Positions 6,198 to 13,079 of a stretch of DNA of 32,985 bases are shown piece after piece. The notes under the pieces are model-generated. The model did not search any database, was not told where the DNA came from, and was given only the letters and a program-made list of their open reading frames with translations. Where the stretch lies: the NCBI GenBank assembly GCA_946479725.1, contig CAMLHB010000005.1:1-32985 (forward strand). The letters run 5' to 3'. Source of the DNA: an uncultured Actinomycetes bacterium (lineage in GTDB: Bacteria; Actinomycetota; Thermoleophilia; Solirubrobacterales; 70-9). Within the stretch, counting starts at the first letter, position 1. Each line of letters starts with the position of its first letter. The translations under genes and the position numbers were made by a program.

Positions 6198-7099
6198 ATA
6201 CGCGAAGCAGGCGAGCCTGGGAACTGGCGGCAAGGCAGCACGGCATCGTCACCCGCCGGCAGTTGCTGGCGCTGGGCTTCGGGCCAAGGTCGATCGAACA
6301 TCGGGTGGCGCGGGGACGCCTCTTCCCGGTCAGCCTCGGCATCTACGCGGTCGGCTGGCCGGCGCTCAACCAGAAGAGGCGGTGGATGGCGGCGGTCCTG
6401 GCGGGCGGGGAGGGCGCGGCGCTGAGCCATCGCAGCGCGGCGGCGCTGTGGGAGATCGGCGCGGAGGGCGGCTGTATCGACGTCAGCGTTCGGCGACGCT
6501 GCGATCTGCGGCGGCCCGGGGTGCGATTTCGCGGTCGGCCGAGCCTGGTGCCCGGCAACCTGGTCCTTCGGGACCACATCCCCGTCACCGCGCCCGCGCA
6601 GACGCTCATCGATCTCGCAACCGAACTCGACCCCCTACCGCTGGAGCGCGCGGTGAACGATGCCGACAAGCGCGACCTGATCGATCCCGAAGCCCTGCGA
6701 GACGGCCTCGCGCGCTTCAGCGGCGAACCTGGCGTCCGTCCCCTGCGCCACCTCCTCGACAAGCTCTTCTTCCGCCTCTCCGACTCAGACCTGGAGATCT
6801 ATTTCCGGCGCATCGTCAGAGGGGCGCAATTGCCGATCCCGCTCACCAAACAGCGTGTGAACCGATTCGAGGTCGACTTCTTCTGGCCCGACCTCGGGCT
6901 TGTCGTGGAGACGGACGGGCTGCGCTACCACCGCACGCCCTCGGCTCAGCTTCGGGATGCGCGGCGCGACCGGGCGCACGTGATGGCAGGGATTACGCCG
7001 CTGCGCTTCACCCATTACGAGGTGCGCTACGAACCCAGTCGCGTCCGCGCCGAGCTCGTCAAGACGATCGCGATGCTGCGGAAGCGCATCCGGCTTTGA
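6182..7099 (+). CDS. AbiEi-like winged HTH fused to DUF559 (Vsr-like) nuclease domain
   Basis: 305 residues from GTG 6182; a longer form from ATG 6086 would add 32 residues that mostly translate a palindromic repeat. The N-terminal RQHGIVTRRQLLALGFGPRS followed by RLFPVSLGIYAVG is the winged-helix segment of AbiEi-type antitoxins. The C-terminal third is a DUF559 domain of the PD-(D/E)XK/Vsr type: E205 in SDLEIYFRRI, D232 in FEVDFFWPDLGL, E243 and D245 in VVETDGLRYH, then LRFTHYEV. Such fusions are common in actinobacteria with no fixed function; DNA or mobile-element related activity is inferred. No AbiEii toxin gene is adjacent. It is flanked by palindromes on both sides, and has no visible Shine-Dalgarno sequence. 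Confidence 0.8.
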   Translation: MGQEPDTRSRRAWELAARQHGIVTRRQLLALGFGPRSIEHRVARGRLFPVSLGIYAVGWPALNQKRRWMAAVLAGGEGAALSHRSAAALWEIGAEGGCIDVSVRRRCDLRRPGVRFRGRPSLVPGNLVLRDHIPVTAPAQTLIDLATELDPLPLERAVNDADKRDLIDPEALRDGLARFSGEPGVRPLRHLLDKLFFRLSDSDLEIYFRRIVRGAQLPIPLTKQRVNRFEVDFFWPDLGLVVETDGLRYHRTPSAQLRDARRDRAHVMAGITPLRFTHYEVRYEPSRVRAELVKTIAMLRKRIRL

Positions 7100-7115
7100 C
7101 CCCAGCCGGCTGGGG
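7100..7115 (+). terminator. Palindrome right after the DUF559 stop, possible terminator
   Basis: CCCCAGCCGGCTGGGG is a perfect 16-base palindrome that begins at the base after TGA 7097-7099. No T-tract follows. The adjoining TGGGGCAGGAATCC is related to the inverted repeat at the other end of the gene, so it may instead be part of a repeat. Confidence 0.5.
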
Positions 7116-7156
7116 CAGGAATCCGCCGCGGCGTCTGGATGCGGCGGCGGGGGGCG

Positions 7157-7162
7157 TAACCT
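7157..7162 (+). promoter_or_regulatory. Candidate -10 element (TAACCT) of the cyclase/AAA gene
   Basis: TAACCT ends 10 nt before GTG 7173, which would leave a leader of only about 3 nt. No Shine-Dalgarno sequence is present. Less certain than the 6-8 nt cases. Confidence 0.4.
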
Positions 7163-7172
7163 TTGTGCTGTC

Positions 7173-10100
7173 GTGCACGAGACGATCAAGGACGAGGCGG
7201 AGCGCAAGCAGGTCACCGTCCTGTTCGCCGACGTCAGCGGCTCGATGGACCTCGCCGAGCAGGAGGATCCGGAGGAGTGGCGGGAGATCATGCAGCGCTT
7301 CTTCTCGCTGCTGGCCGAGACGGTGACCCGCTTCGAGGGGACCGTGGACAAGTTCACGGGCGACGGGATCATGGCCGTCTTCGGGGCCCCGGTCGCCCAT
7401 GAGGACCACGCCCAGCGGGCCTGTTACGCCGCCTTGCAGATGCTCGACGACGTCGCCGAGTACGCGGCCGAGCTGCGCCGCGCCAAGGGGCTCAATTTCT
7501 CGACCCGGATCGGGATCAACTCCGGCGAGGTCGTCGCCGGGGCGATCGACGGGGGCGGCGGCTCCGCCTACACGGCGATCGGCCACACGGTCGGCCTGGC
7601 GCAGCGGATGGAGGCGCTGGCCGAGCCGGGCCGCGCCTACCTGACCGAGAGCACCGCCGAGCTGGCGCGCGGCTACCTCGACCTCCGCGACCTCGGCGAG
7701 TTCGAGATCAAGGGGGCGAGCCGGCCGGTTCAGGTCTTCGAGCTGGCCGGGGTCGGCCAGGCCCGCTCGCGCCTCGATCTCGCCCGCGAGCGCGGCTTCT
7801 CCCAGTTCGTCGGCCGGGCGCGCGAGCTCGGCCGCCTGGAGGAGGCGCTGGCCCGCGCCAAGGGCGGCGAGGCGACCGCGGTGGGGATCGTCGCCGAACC
7901 GGGGATCGGCAAGAGCCGGCTTTACCACGAGTTCGCCCAGCGCTGCCGGGCCGAGGGGCTGGAGATCTTCGAGGCGCAGGCCCAGGCGCACGGGAAGACG
8001 ATTCCCTTCATGCCGATCCTGCAGATGCTGCGCTCCTTCTACGGGATCGACGACCAGGACCCCGAGCAGCTGGCGCGGGAGAAGATCGCCGGCCGCTCGC
8101 TCCTCCTCGACCCCGGCTTCGCCGACGACCTGCCGCTGATCTTCGATTTCCTCGGCGTCCCCGACCCCGAGCGGCCGGTGCCGCGGATGGACCCCGAGGG
8201 CCGCCAGCGCGCCCTCGCCGACTTCCTCTGCCGCCTGGTCGGCAACCCCGCCCGCCGCAAGGTCCTCGTCCTCGTGGTCGAGGACCTGCACTGGATCGAC
8301 GAGGGCAGCCAGGCGATGCTGCACGGCCTGGTCGAGGGGATGGAGGGAACGCCGACCCTGGTCCTCGTCAACTACCGCCCCGAGCACACGCCGGGCTGGG
8401 CCGACTCGCCACGCTACGAGGCGATCGAGCTGCAGCCGCTCGACCGCGCCGACACCGCGAAGCTGCTGCGCGACCTCGCCGGCGCGGACCCCTCGCTGGA
8501 CGGGATCGACGAGCCGATCCACGAGCGCACCGGCGGCAACCCGTTCTTCATCGAGGAGATCGTCCGCGAGCTGGCCGAGTCCGGCTACCTGCAGGGCGAG
8601 CGCGGCTCCTACCGGTTGGCGAAGCCGATCGACGGAGCCCGGGTCCCGGTCACCGTGCAGGCGGTGCTGGCAGCCCGGATCGACCGCCTCGATCCCGACG
8701 CCAAGCAGCTGCTCCAGGTCGCCTCGGTTCTGGGCAAGGAGGTGAGCGGGGAGGCGCTGACGATGGCGGCCGGCCTCGAGGAGGAGCCGATGGAGCGCGC
8801 CCTGGGCGAGCTGATCGACGGCGGCTTCCTCTACGAAGCGGAGCTGTACCCGCAGCGGCTGCTCGCCTTCCGCCACCCGCTGACCCGCGAGGTCGCCTAC
8901 GGCACCCAGCTCGCCGAACAGCGGGCCGCGACCCACGCCAAGGCGGCGCAGGCGCTGATCGAGCTGAACCCGGACGACCGCTGGGACGAGCTGTCGGCGC
9001 TGATCGCCGACCACCTGCGCCAGGGGGGCGAGCAGCTGGAGGCGGCGCGATGGTCGGCCCGCGCCGCCTACTGGGCTGGCCACAGCCGGCCGCGCGAGTC
9101 GCTGCGACTCTGGCACGACGTGATGGTCCTGACCGACGACCTGGACGAGGACGAGGAGGTTGCCGCGCTGGCGATCCACTCGCGGCTGCAGCAGCTGACC
9201 TACGCCTTCCGGGTCGGGATGAGCCGGGAAGAGCAGGAGCGGCTCGCGGCCGAGGCGGAGGAGATCGCGACCCGGCGCGAGGACCTCCACTCGCTGGCGC
9301 TGCTGCGGGTGGCGACCGCGGTCCGGCCCGGCCTCGACCACTACGCCGAGTCCTGGCTGGCGGCCGTGCGCGAGTCGGTCGAGCTGGCCGACCGCGCCGG
9401 CGACCCCCACCTGCGGGTGGCGATCCGCTGCGCCGGGGGCTTCGCCTACCTGATGACCGGCGACTTCGACGGCTTCGAGGCGGCGCTCGACGAGGTCCTC
9501 GAGCTGGTCGGCGACGACGGCTCGATCGGCGCCAACATCATTCTCGGCAGCCCCGTCGCCTGGGGGCTGATGGGCAAGGGGATGGTGCGCCGGGAGAAGG
9601 TCGAATTCGACGAGGCCGAGGAGCTCTTCGAGCGGGCGCTGCGGATCGCCATCGAGGAGGACGATCCGGAGACCGCGAGCTGGGTCCGCAGCAACCAGGC
9701 CGGGCTGCTGGCGATGCGCGGCGAAGCGGAGGCAGGGCTGGCGGTGGCTCGCCGCAACGTCGAGCTGACCGAACGGCTCGGCGACGTGTTCTCGCGCAGC
9801 CTCGCGCTCTCCAACCTCTCCTGGGCCCAGCTCAACTGCGGCGATGCCGAGGGAGCGCTGGAGTCGATCGAAGAATCCGAGCGCCTCTATCGCGAGCTGA
9901 TGGACGACGGCGGCGAGATGGCGGGCTGGCGATCCCACCTGCGCTCGCAGGCGCTGCGCGAGGTGGGCCGGGTCGAGGAGGCGGTCGAGGCCGCCGAATG
10001 GGCCGCCGAGACTTCCCGCGCGCGCGGGCTCCTGTGGACCTATCCGGCGGCGATGCTGGCGCTGACGCGGGCGCTGACCGCGGCGGGGCGGCCCGGCGCG

Positions 10101-10238
10101 CCGGAGGCGCTGGCCGAGGCCGAACGGGTCGCTCTGGAGACCGGCGCCGAGACGCTGATGCTCGACATCACCGCCGAAAGAGAGGCGCTCGAGGGCGGCG
10201 GAGGCCAGCTGGGCGTGCGGACCCGCGGCGCCTATTAA
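7173..10238 (+). CDS. Class III cyclase-homology domain + AAA ATPase + TPR-like regulatory protein
   Basis: 1021 residues. Residues 12-160 are a class III nucleotidyl cyclase domain with both metal Asp (D20 in LFADVSG, D64 in KFTGDG), a purine-pocket Lys (K60) and the catalytic Arg (R145). The Asn normally four residues before that Arg is Gly (G141, HTVGLAQRM), so catalysis is doubtful. Residues about 210-500 are an AAA/NTPase module: Walker A EPGIGKS (242-248) and Walker B VLVLVVEDLHWID (about 364-376). The rest, rich in paired Ala/Leu/Glu helices (for example FDEAEELFERALRIAIEEDD), is TPR-like. The architecture is that of MalT/LuxR-like signalling ATPases without the C-terminal HTH; partner and signal are unknown. 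Stops overlap the convergent MerR gene by 4 bases. Confidence 0.88.
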   Translation: MHETIKDEAERKQVTVLFADVSGSMDLAEQEDPEEWREIMQRFFSLLAETVTRFEGTVDKFTGDGIMAVFGAPVAHEDHAQRACYAALQMLDDVAEYAAELRRAKGLNFSTRIGINSGEVVAGAIDGGGGSAYTAIGHTVGLAQRMEALAEPGRAYLTESTAELARGYLDLRDLGEFEIKGASRPVQVFELAGVGQARSRLDLARERGFSQFVGRARELGRLEEALARAKGGEATAVGIVAEPGIGKSRLYHEFAQRCRAEGLEIFEAQAQAHGKTIPFMPILQMLRSFYGIDDQDPEQLAREKIAGRSLLLDPGFADDLPLIFDFLGVPDPERPVPRMDPEGRQRALADFLCRLVGNPARRKVLVLVVEDLHWIDEGSQAMLHGLVEGMEGTPTLVLVNYRPEHTPGWADSPRYEAIELQPLDRADTAKLLRDLAGADPSLDGIDEPIHERTGGNPFFIEEIVRELAESGYLQGERGSYRLAKPIDGARVPVTVQAVLAARIDRLDPDAKQLLQVASVLGKEVSGEALTMAAGLEEEPMERALGELIDGGFLYEAELYPQRLLAFRHPLTREVAYGTQLAEQRAATHAKAAQALIELNPDDRWDELSALIADHLRQGGEQLEAARWSARAAYWAGHSRPRESLRLWHDVMVLTDDLDEDEEVAALAIHSRLQQLTYAFRVGMSREEQERLAAEAEEIATRREDLHSLALLRVATAVRPGLDHYAESWLAAVRESVELADRAGDPHLRVAIRCAGGFAYLMTGDFDGFEAALDEVLELVGDDGSIGANIILGSPVAWGLMGKGMVRREKVEFDEAEELFERALRIAIEEDDPETASWVRSNQAGLLAMRGEAEAGLAVARRNVELTERLGDVFSRSLALSNLSWAQLNCGDAEGALESIEESERLYRELMDDGGEMAGWRSHLRSQALREVGRVEEAVEAAEWAAETSRARGLLWTYPAAMLALTRALTAAGRPGAPEALAEAERVALETGAETLMLDITAEREALEGGGGQLGVRTRGAY

Positions 10239-10921
10239 CTGCGGCGCTCGAGCTCGGCGACCATCAGCTTCGTGTGCAGGGCCGCGATCAGGTCCTTCAA
10301 CGGCTGGGCGCCGGCTTCGAGCATCTCCACCACCCGCTCCGGCGGCACCTCGCCGGCGAGGCGTTCCATCACCACGTCGACCTCCTGGCGGACCAGCTCC
10401 TCCAAGGCGGCTTTGTAGCGGAGGGTGTCGTAGACGGTGAAGCCGATCTGCTCGTCGTAGCCGCCGGCGCGGAAGCGGCTGATCGCCTCGACGATCGCCA
10501 CGTCGGAGGGCGAGTAGCCGCGGCTGTTGGGGGTCAGGACCTCGAGCTCGGCGAGGCGGTCGAGCACCTCCTTGGGGACGCCGTAGCGCTTGCGGACCTC
10601 GGCGGCGCTGGTGCGGGTCCGTTCCTGTGCGTCGAGGACGTCTTTGATCGCCTTCAGCGGCAGGAAGCGTTCCTCCTGCAGACGCTTGATCAGCTTGATC
10701 CGGTCGACGAACTCGGGCGGGTAGTAGGCCATGTTGCGGCTGGTCTTGACCGGCTCCGGCAGCAGGCCCTCGCGCAGGTAGTGCTTGATCGTCGGCGCCG
10801 GCACACCAGAGGCCTCGGCCAGCTCCCGCATCCGCAGCAAGCCGTTCTCGGCCGACGGGACGATTTCGGTCCGTATAGGACCGTTTTCGTCCCGTCGGCG
10901 GTTGGGGCCGTTGGTGCTCAT
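10235..10921 (-). CDS. MerR family regulator with an apparent second, degenerate MerR-like half
   Basis: 228 residues. The winged HTH is LLRMRELAEASGVPAPTIKHYLREGLLPEP, followed by RNMAYYPPEFVDRIKLIKRLQ, the usual MerR wing and dimer helix. A second stretch, YGVPKEVLDRLAELEVLTPN then SRGYSPSDVAIVEAISRF, repeats the pattern GVP-x-L-x(5)-L-tP-R-Y-xP-D. No effector-binding Cys pattern is present. ATG 10921 overlaps the racemase stop (ATGA), so it ends the catabolic operon and probably regulates it, as LiuR does in leucine pathways. The first 30 residues are atypical and coincide with a 47-bp DNA dyad; an internal ATG at 10831 would give a conventional MerR N-terminus. Confidence 0.88.
   Translation of the reverse strand: MSTNGPNRRRDENGPIRTEIVPSAENGLLRMRELAEASGVPAPTIKHYLREGLLPEPVKTSRNMAYYPPEFVDRIKLIKRLQEERFLPLKAIKDVLDAQERTRTSAAEVRKRYGVPKEVLDRLAELEVLTPNSRGYSPSDVAIVEAISRFRAGGYDEQIGFTVYDTLRYKAALEELVRQEVDVVMERLAGEVPPERVVEMLEAGAQPLKDLIAALHTKLMVAELERRS
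10852..10898. promoter_or_regulatory. Long dyad inside the 5' end of merR, probable operator
   Basis: Outer arms CCGACGGGACGA (10852-10863) and TCGTCCCGTCGG (10887-10898) are perfect 12-mers. Inner arms CGGTCC and GGACCG (10867-10872, 10878-10883) flank GTATA. Only the two TTT trinucleotides fail to pair. The central TATACG (minus strand) could be a -10 box for an internal merR promoter. Length and symmetry suit a MerR-type dimer site; a strong mRNA hairpin is the alternative. Confidence 0.65.
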
Positions 10922-12153
10922 GCGCGGAACTCCCCCTGCGGAGCGGTGGCGGGGCCGGCGGCGGCGCCGGACTCGAGCATCGCCGCGACCTCCTCGGCGG
11001 AGTAACCGGCCTCGCGCAGGACCTCCTCGGTGTGCTCGCCGAAGGCGGGCGCCGGGCGGGTCGGGTCGGCGGGGGTGCGGGAGAACTTCACCGGGTTGCC
11101 GAGCTGGCGCACCGTCCCCAGTTCCGGTTGCTCCAGCTCGACCACCATCCCCCGCTCCCGCACCAGCTCGGAGGCAAGCGCCTCGTCGAGGTCGAGGACC
11201 GGCTCGATGCAGCAGTCGCGCTCGTCGTTAAAGGCCTTCCACTCGGCGCGGGTGCGGCCGCTGAAGACGGCCGCCACTTCCTCCCAGGCCTCCGAACCCG
11301 GCGCTTCGAACTGCTTCTCGATCAGGTCGGGACGGTCGACGCCGTTGCAGAAGGCGGCCCAGAACTTCGGCTCGAGGGCGCCGCAGGTGACCCAGCCGTC
11401 GGCGGCCTCGTAGGGGAGGTAACAGACGAGGCCGCCGGCGAGCTGCTGCTCGCCGCGCCGCGGCACCTCCTCGTCGCAGAAGTAACGGCCGGCGACCATC
11501 GCCAGCCAGGAGAGGGCGCCGTCGGCCATCGAGACGTCGACCATCTGCCCCTCGCCGGAGCGCTGGCGCTCGTGCAGCGCCGCCATCACCCCAAAGGCCG
11601 CCATCAGGGCGCCGCCGCCGAGGTCGGCGATCTGCCCTGCCGACTGCACCGGCGGCCCGTCCTTGGCGCCGGTCAGGCCCAGCAGCCCGACGAGGCCGAG
11701 GTAGTTCATGTCGTGGCCGGCCCGCTGCGCGTAAGGACCGTCCTGGCCGTAGCCGGTGATCGCGCAGTAGACGACCCGCGGGTTCGCCTCGCGCATCCGC
11801 TCGTAGCCGACCCCGAGCTTGTCGAGGACGCCGGGGCGGAAGCCGTCGAGGACGACGTCGTGGGCGGCGACGAGCCGCAGCAGCGCCTCCCTCCCCTCCT
11901 CCTGCTTGAGGTCGAGGCGGACCGAGCGCTTGCCGCGGTTGAGCGAGAGGTAGAGCGAGGAGCGCGTCCCCAGCGCCTGCTGCTCGTCGGAGCCGTAGTA
12001 GGGCGGCGCCCAGCGGATGTAGTCGCCCATGCCGGTGTCCTCGACCTTCAGCACCTCGGCGCCGAGGTCGGCGAGCAGCAGCGAGCAGAAGCCGCCCGGC
12101 AGCAGGCGGGTGAGGTCGAGGACCTTGACGTCGCTAAGTGGCAGTGCGCTCAC
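10918..12153 (-). CDS. Alpha-methylacyl-CoA racemase (CaiB/BaiF family III CoA-transferase fold)
   Basis: 411 residues. The fold is that of family III CoA-transferases: VLDLTRLLPGGFCSLLLADLGAEVLKVE at the N-terminus, LNRGKRSVRLDL at 71-82, GFRPGVLDKLGVGY, then AITGYGQDGPYAQRAGHDMNY. True CoA-transferases use a single Asp; racemases use a His and an Asp 30 residues apart (H126/D156 in the mycobacterial enzyme). Here H147 (AGHDMNYLGL) and D177 (GQIADLGGGAL) have exactly that spacing, so racemization of 2-methyl-branched acyl-CoA is the likelier activity. The start overlaps the BKACE 3' end by 20 bases and the stop overlaps merR. It would supply the (S)-isomer needed by acyl-CoA dehydrogenases such as those diverging from this operon. 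Confidence 0.87.
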   Translation of the reverse strand: MSALPLSDVKVLDLTRLLPGGFCSLLLADLGAEVLKVEDTGMGDYIRWAPPYYGSDEQQALGTRSSLYLSLNRGKRSVRLDLKQEEGREALLRLVAAHDVVLDGFRPGVLDKLGVGYERMREANPRVVYCAITGYGQDGPYAQRAGHDMNYLGLVGLLGLTGAKDGPPVQSAGQIADLGGGALMAAFGVMAALHERQRSGEGQMVDVSMADGALSWLAMVAGRYFCDEEVPRRGEQQLAGGLVCYLPYEAADGWVTCGALEPKFWAAFCNGVDRPDLIEKQFEAPGSEAWEEVAAVFSGRTRAEWKAFNDERDCCIEPVLDLDEALASELVRERGMVVELEQPELGTVRQLGNPVKFSRTPADPTRPAPAFGEHTEEVLREAGYSAEEVAAMLESGAAAGPATAPQGEFRA

Positions 12154-13027
12154 GCTTCGGGACCCCCAGCAGCTCCCGCGCCTCGGCGACGCTGGCTGCG
12201 CGCCGACCGATGTCCTCTGCCATCTGCCGCGCCTTCGCGATCAGCTCGCCGTTGGACTTGCACATCTCGCCGTTCGGCAGGTAGAGGTTGTCCTCGACCC
12301 CGGCGCGGACGTTGCCGCCGAGCACCAGCGAGGCGGCGAGCAGCTTCCACTGGTCGCGGGAGATCCCGATCACCTGCCATTGGTTCGGCCCCTCCGGGCC
12401 GCCGGGGATCTGGTCCGACATCAGGGTGACGTTGCGCGGGGTCGGGCGAATGCCGCCGGTCACCCCCATCACCAGCGAGATCTGCAGCGGCGGCTCGAGC
12501 AACCCCATGTCGACCAACGGGTCGAGGTTGGCGACGTGGCCGGAGTCGAAACACTCGTGCTCGGGCTTGATCCCGAGCTCTTTCATCGCCGTGAGGAACG
12601 CGATGATCGTGTCGAAGCTGTTCTCGAAGACCGCCTTGAAGACGAAGTCCTTGCGTCGGCGCGAGTACTTGGCGTAGTTCATCGAGCTCATGTTGAGCGC
12701 GGCCACGTCGGGGCGGCACTCGCGCAGGTACTCGATCCGCTTCTCGATCGGGATGCCGATCGCGCCGGTCGAGTAGTTGACGATCACGTCGCCGACCTCG
12801 GCGAGGATCGCCTCGGTGATCGCCTGGAAGTCCTCGATCTCATAGGAGGGCGTGCCGTCCGGTTTGCGGGCGTGGATGTGGATCTGCGAGGCGCCCTCGT
12901 CGACCGCGCGCCGCGCCTCCGCCGCGTACTCCGCGGGCGTGTAGGGGATCGCCGGGCACTGGTCGCGGTTGGCGATCACGCCGCTGATCGAGCAGCTGAT
13001 GATCACCGGATCGTCGAAAGAGCTCAT
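12134..13027 (-). CDS. BKACE family beta-keto acid cleavage enzyme (DUF849)
   Basis: 297 residues. BKACE enzymes (type member 3-keto-5-aminohexanoate cleavage enzyme, Kce) condense a beta-keto acid with acetyl-CoA and split it into acetoacetate and a new acyl-CoA, using Zn. Visible features: the Zn histidines H50 and H52 in QIHIHARKPDG, the Zn glutamate in RAGVEDNLYL (E245), an N-terminal CSISG strand, and GVTGGI near 189. The specificity pocket cannot be read. The ATG at 13027 has a GGGAGG ribosome site, 52 nt after the carboxyltransferase stop; the 3' end overlaps the racemase. Its presence in an acyl-CoA operon, rather than next to lysine-fermentation genes, suggests a different beta-keto substrate. 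Confidence 0.88.
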   Translation of the reverse strand: MSSFDDPVIISCSISGVIANRDQCPAIPYTPAEYAAEARRAVDEGASQIHIHARKPDGTPSYEIEDFQAITEAILAEVGDVIVNYSTGAIGIPIEKRIEYLRECRPDVAALNMSSMNYAKYSRRRKDFVFKAVFENSFDTIIAFLTAMKELGIKPEHECFDSGHVANLDPLVDMGLLEPPLQISLVMGVTGGIRPTPRNVTLMSDQIPGGPEGPNQWQVIGISRDQWKLLAASLVLGGNVRAGVEDNLYLPNGEMCKSNGELIAKARQMAEDIGRRAASVAEARELLGVPKRERTAT

Positions 13028-13079
13028 CGACCGCCTCCCTGCGCGACTTTGTCAACCAATGGTTTGCAAACTCGCTCAG

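Noticed and set aside
7059..9938. 959-residue open frame antisense to the cyclase/AAA gene
   Set aside because: Long open frames on the opposite strand are expected in GC-rich coding DNA. The translation is repetitive in Gly/Ala/Val/Asp/Arg and shows no domain, while the sense frame has clear motifs.
11032..12429. 465-residue plus-strand frame over the racemase and BKACE genes
   Set aside because: Crosses two conserved minus-strand genes and shows no domain, signal or ribosome site.
13028..13079. TTGACA-like sequence before the BKACE gene as a promoter
   Set aside because: It is only about 28 nt before the start codon, leaving no place for a -10. The gene is more likely co-transcribed, with its own ribosome site.
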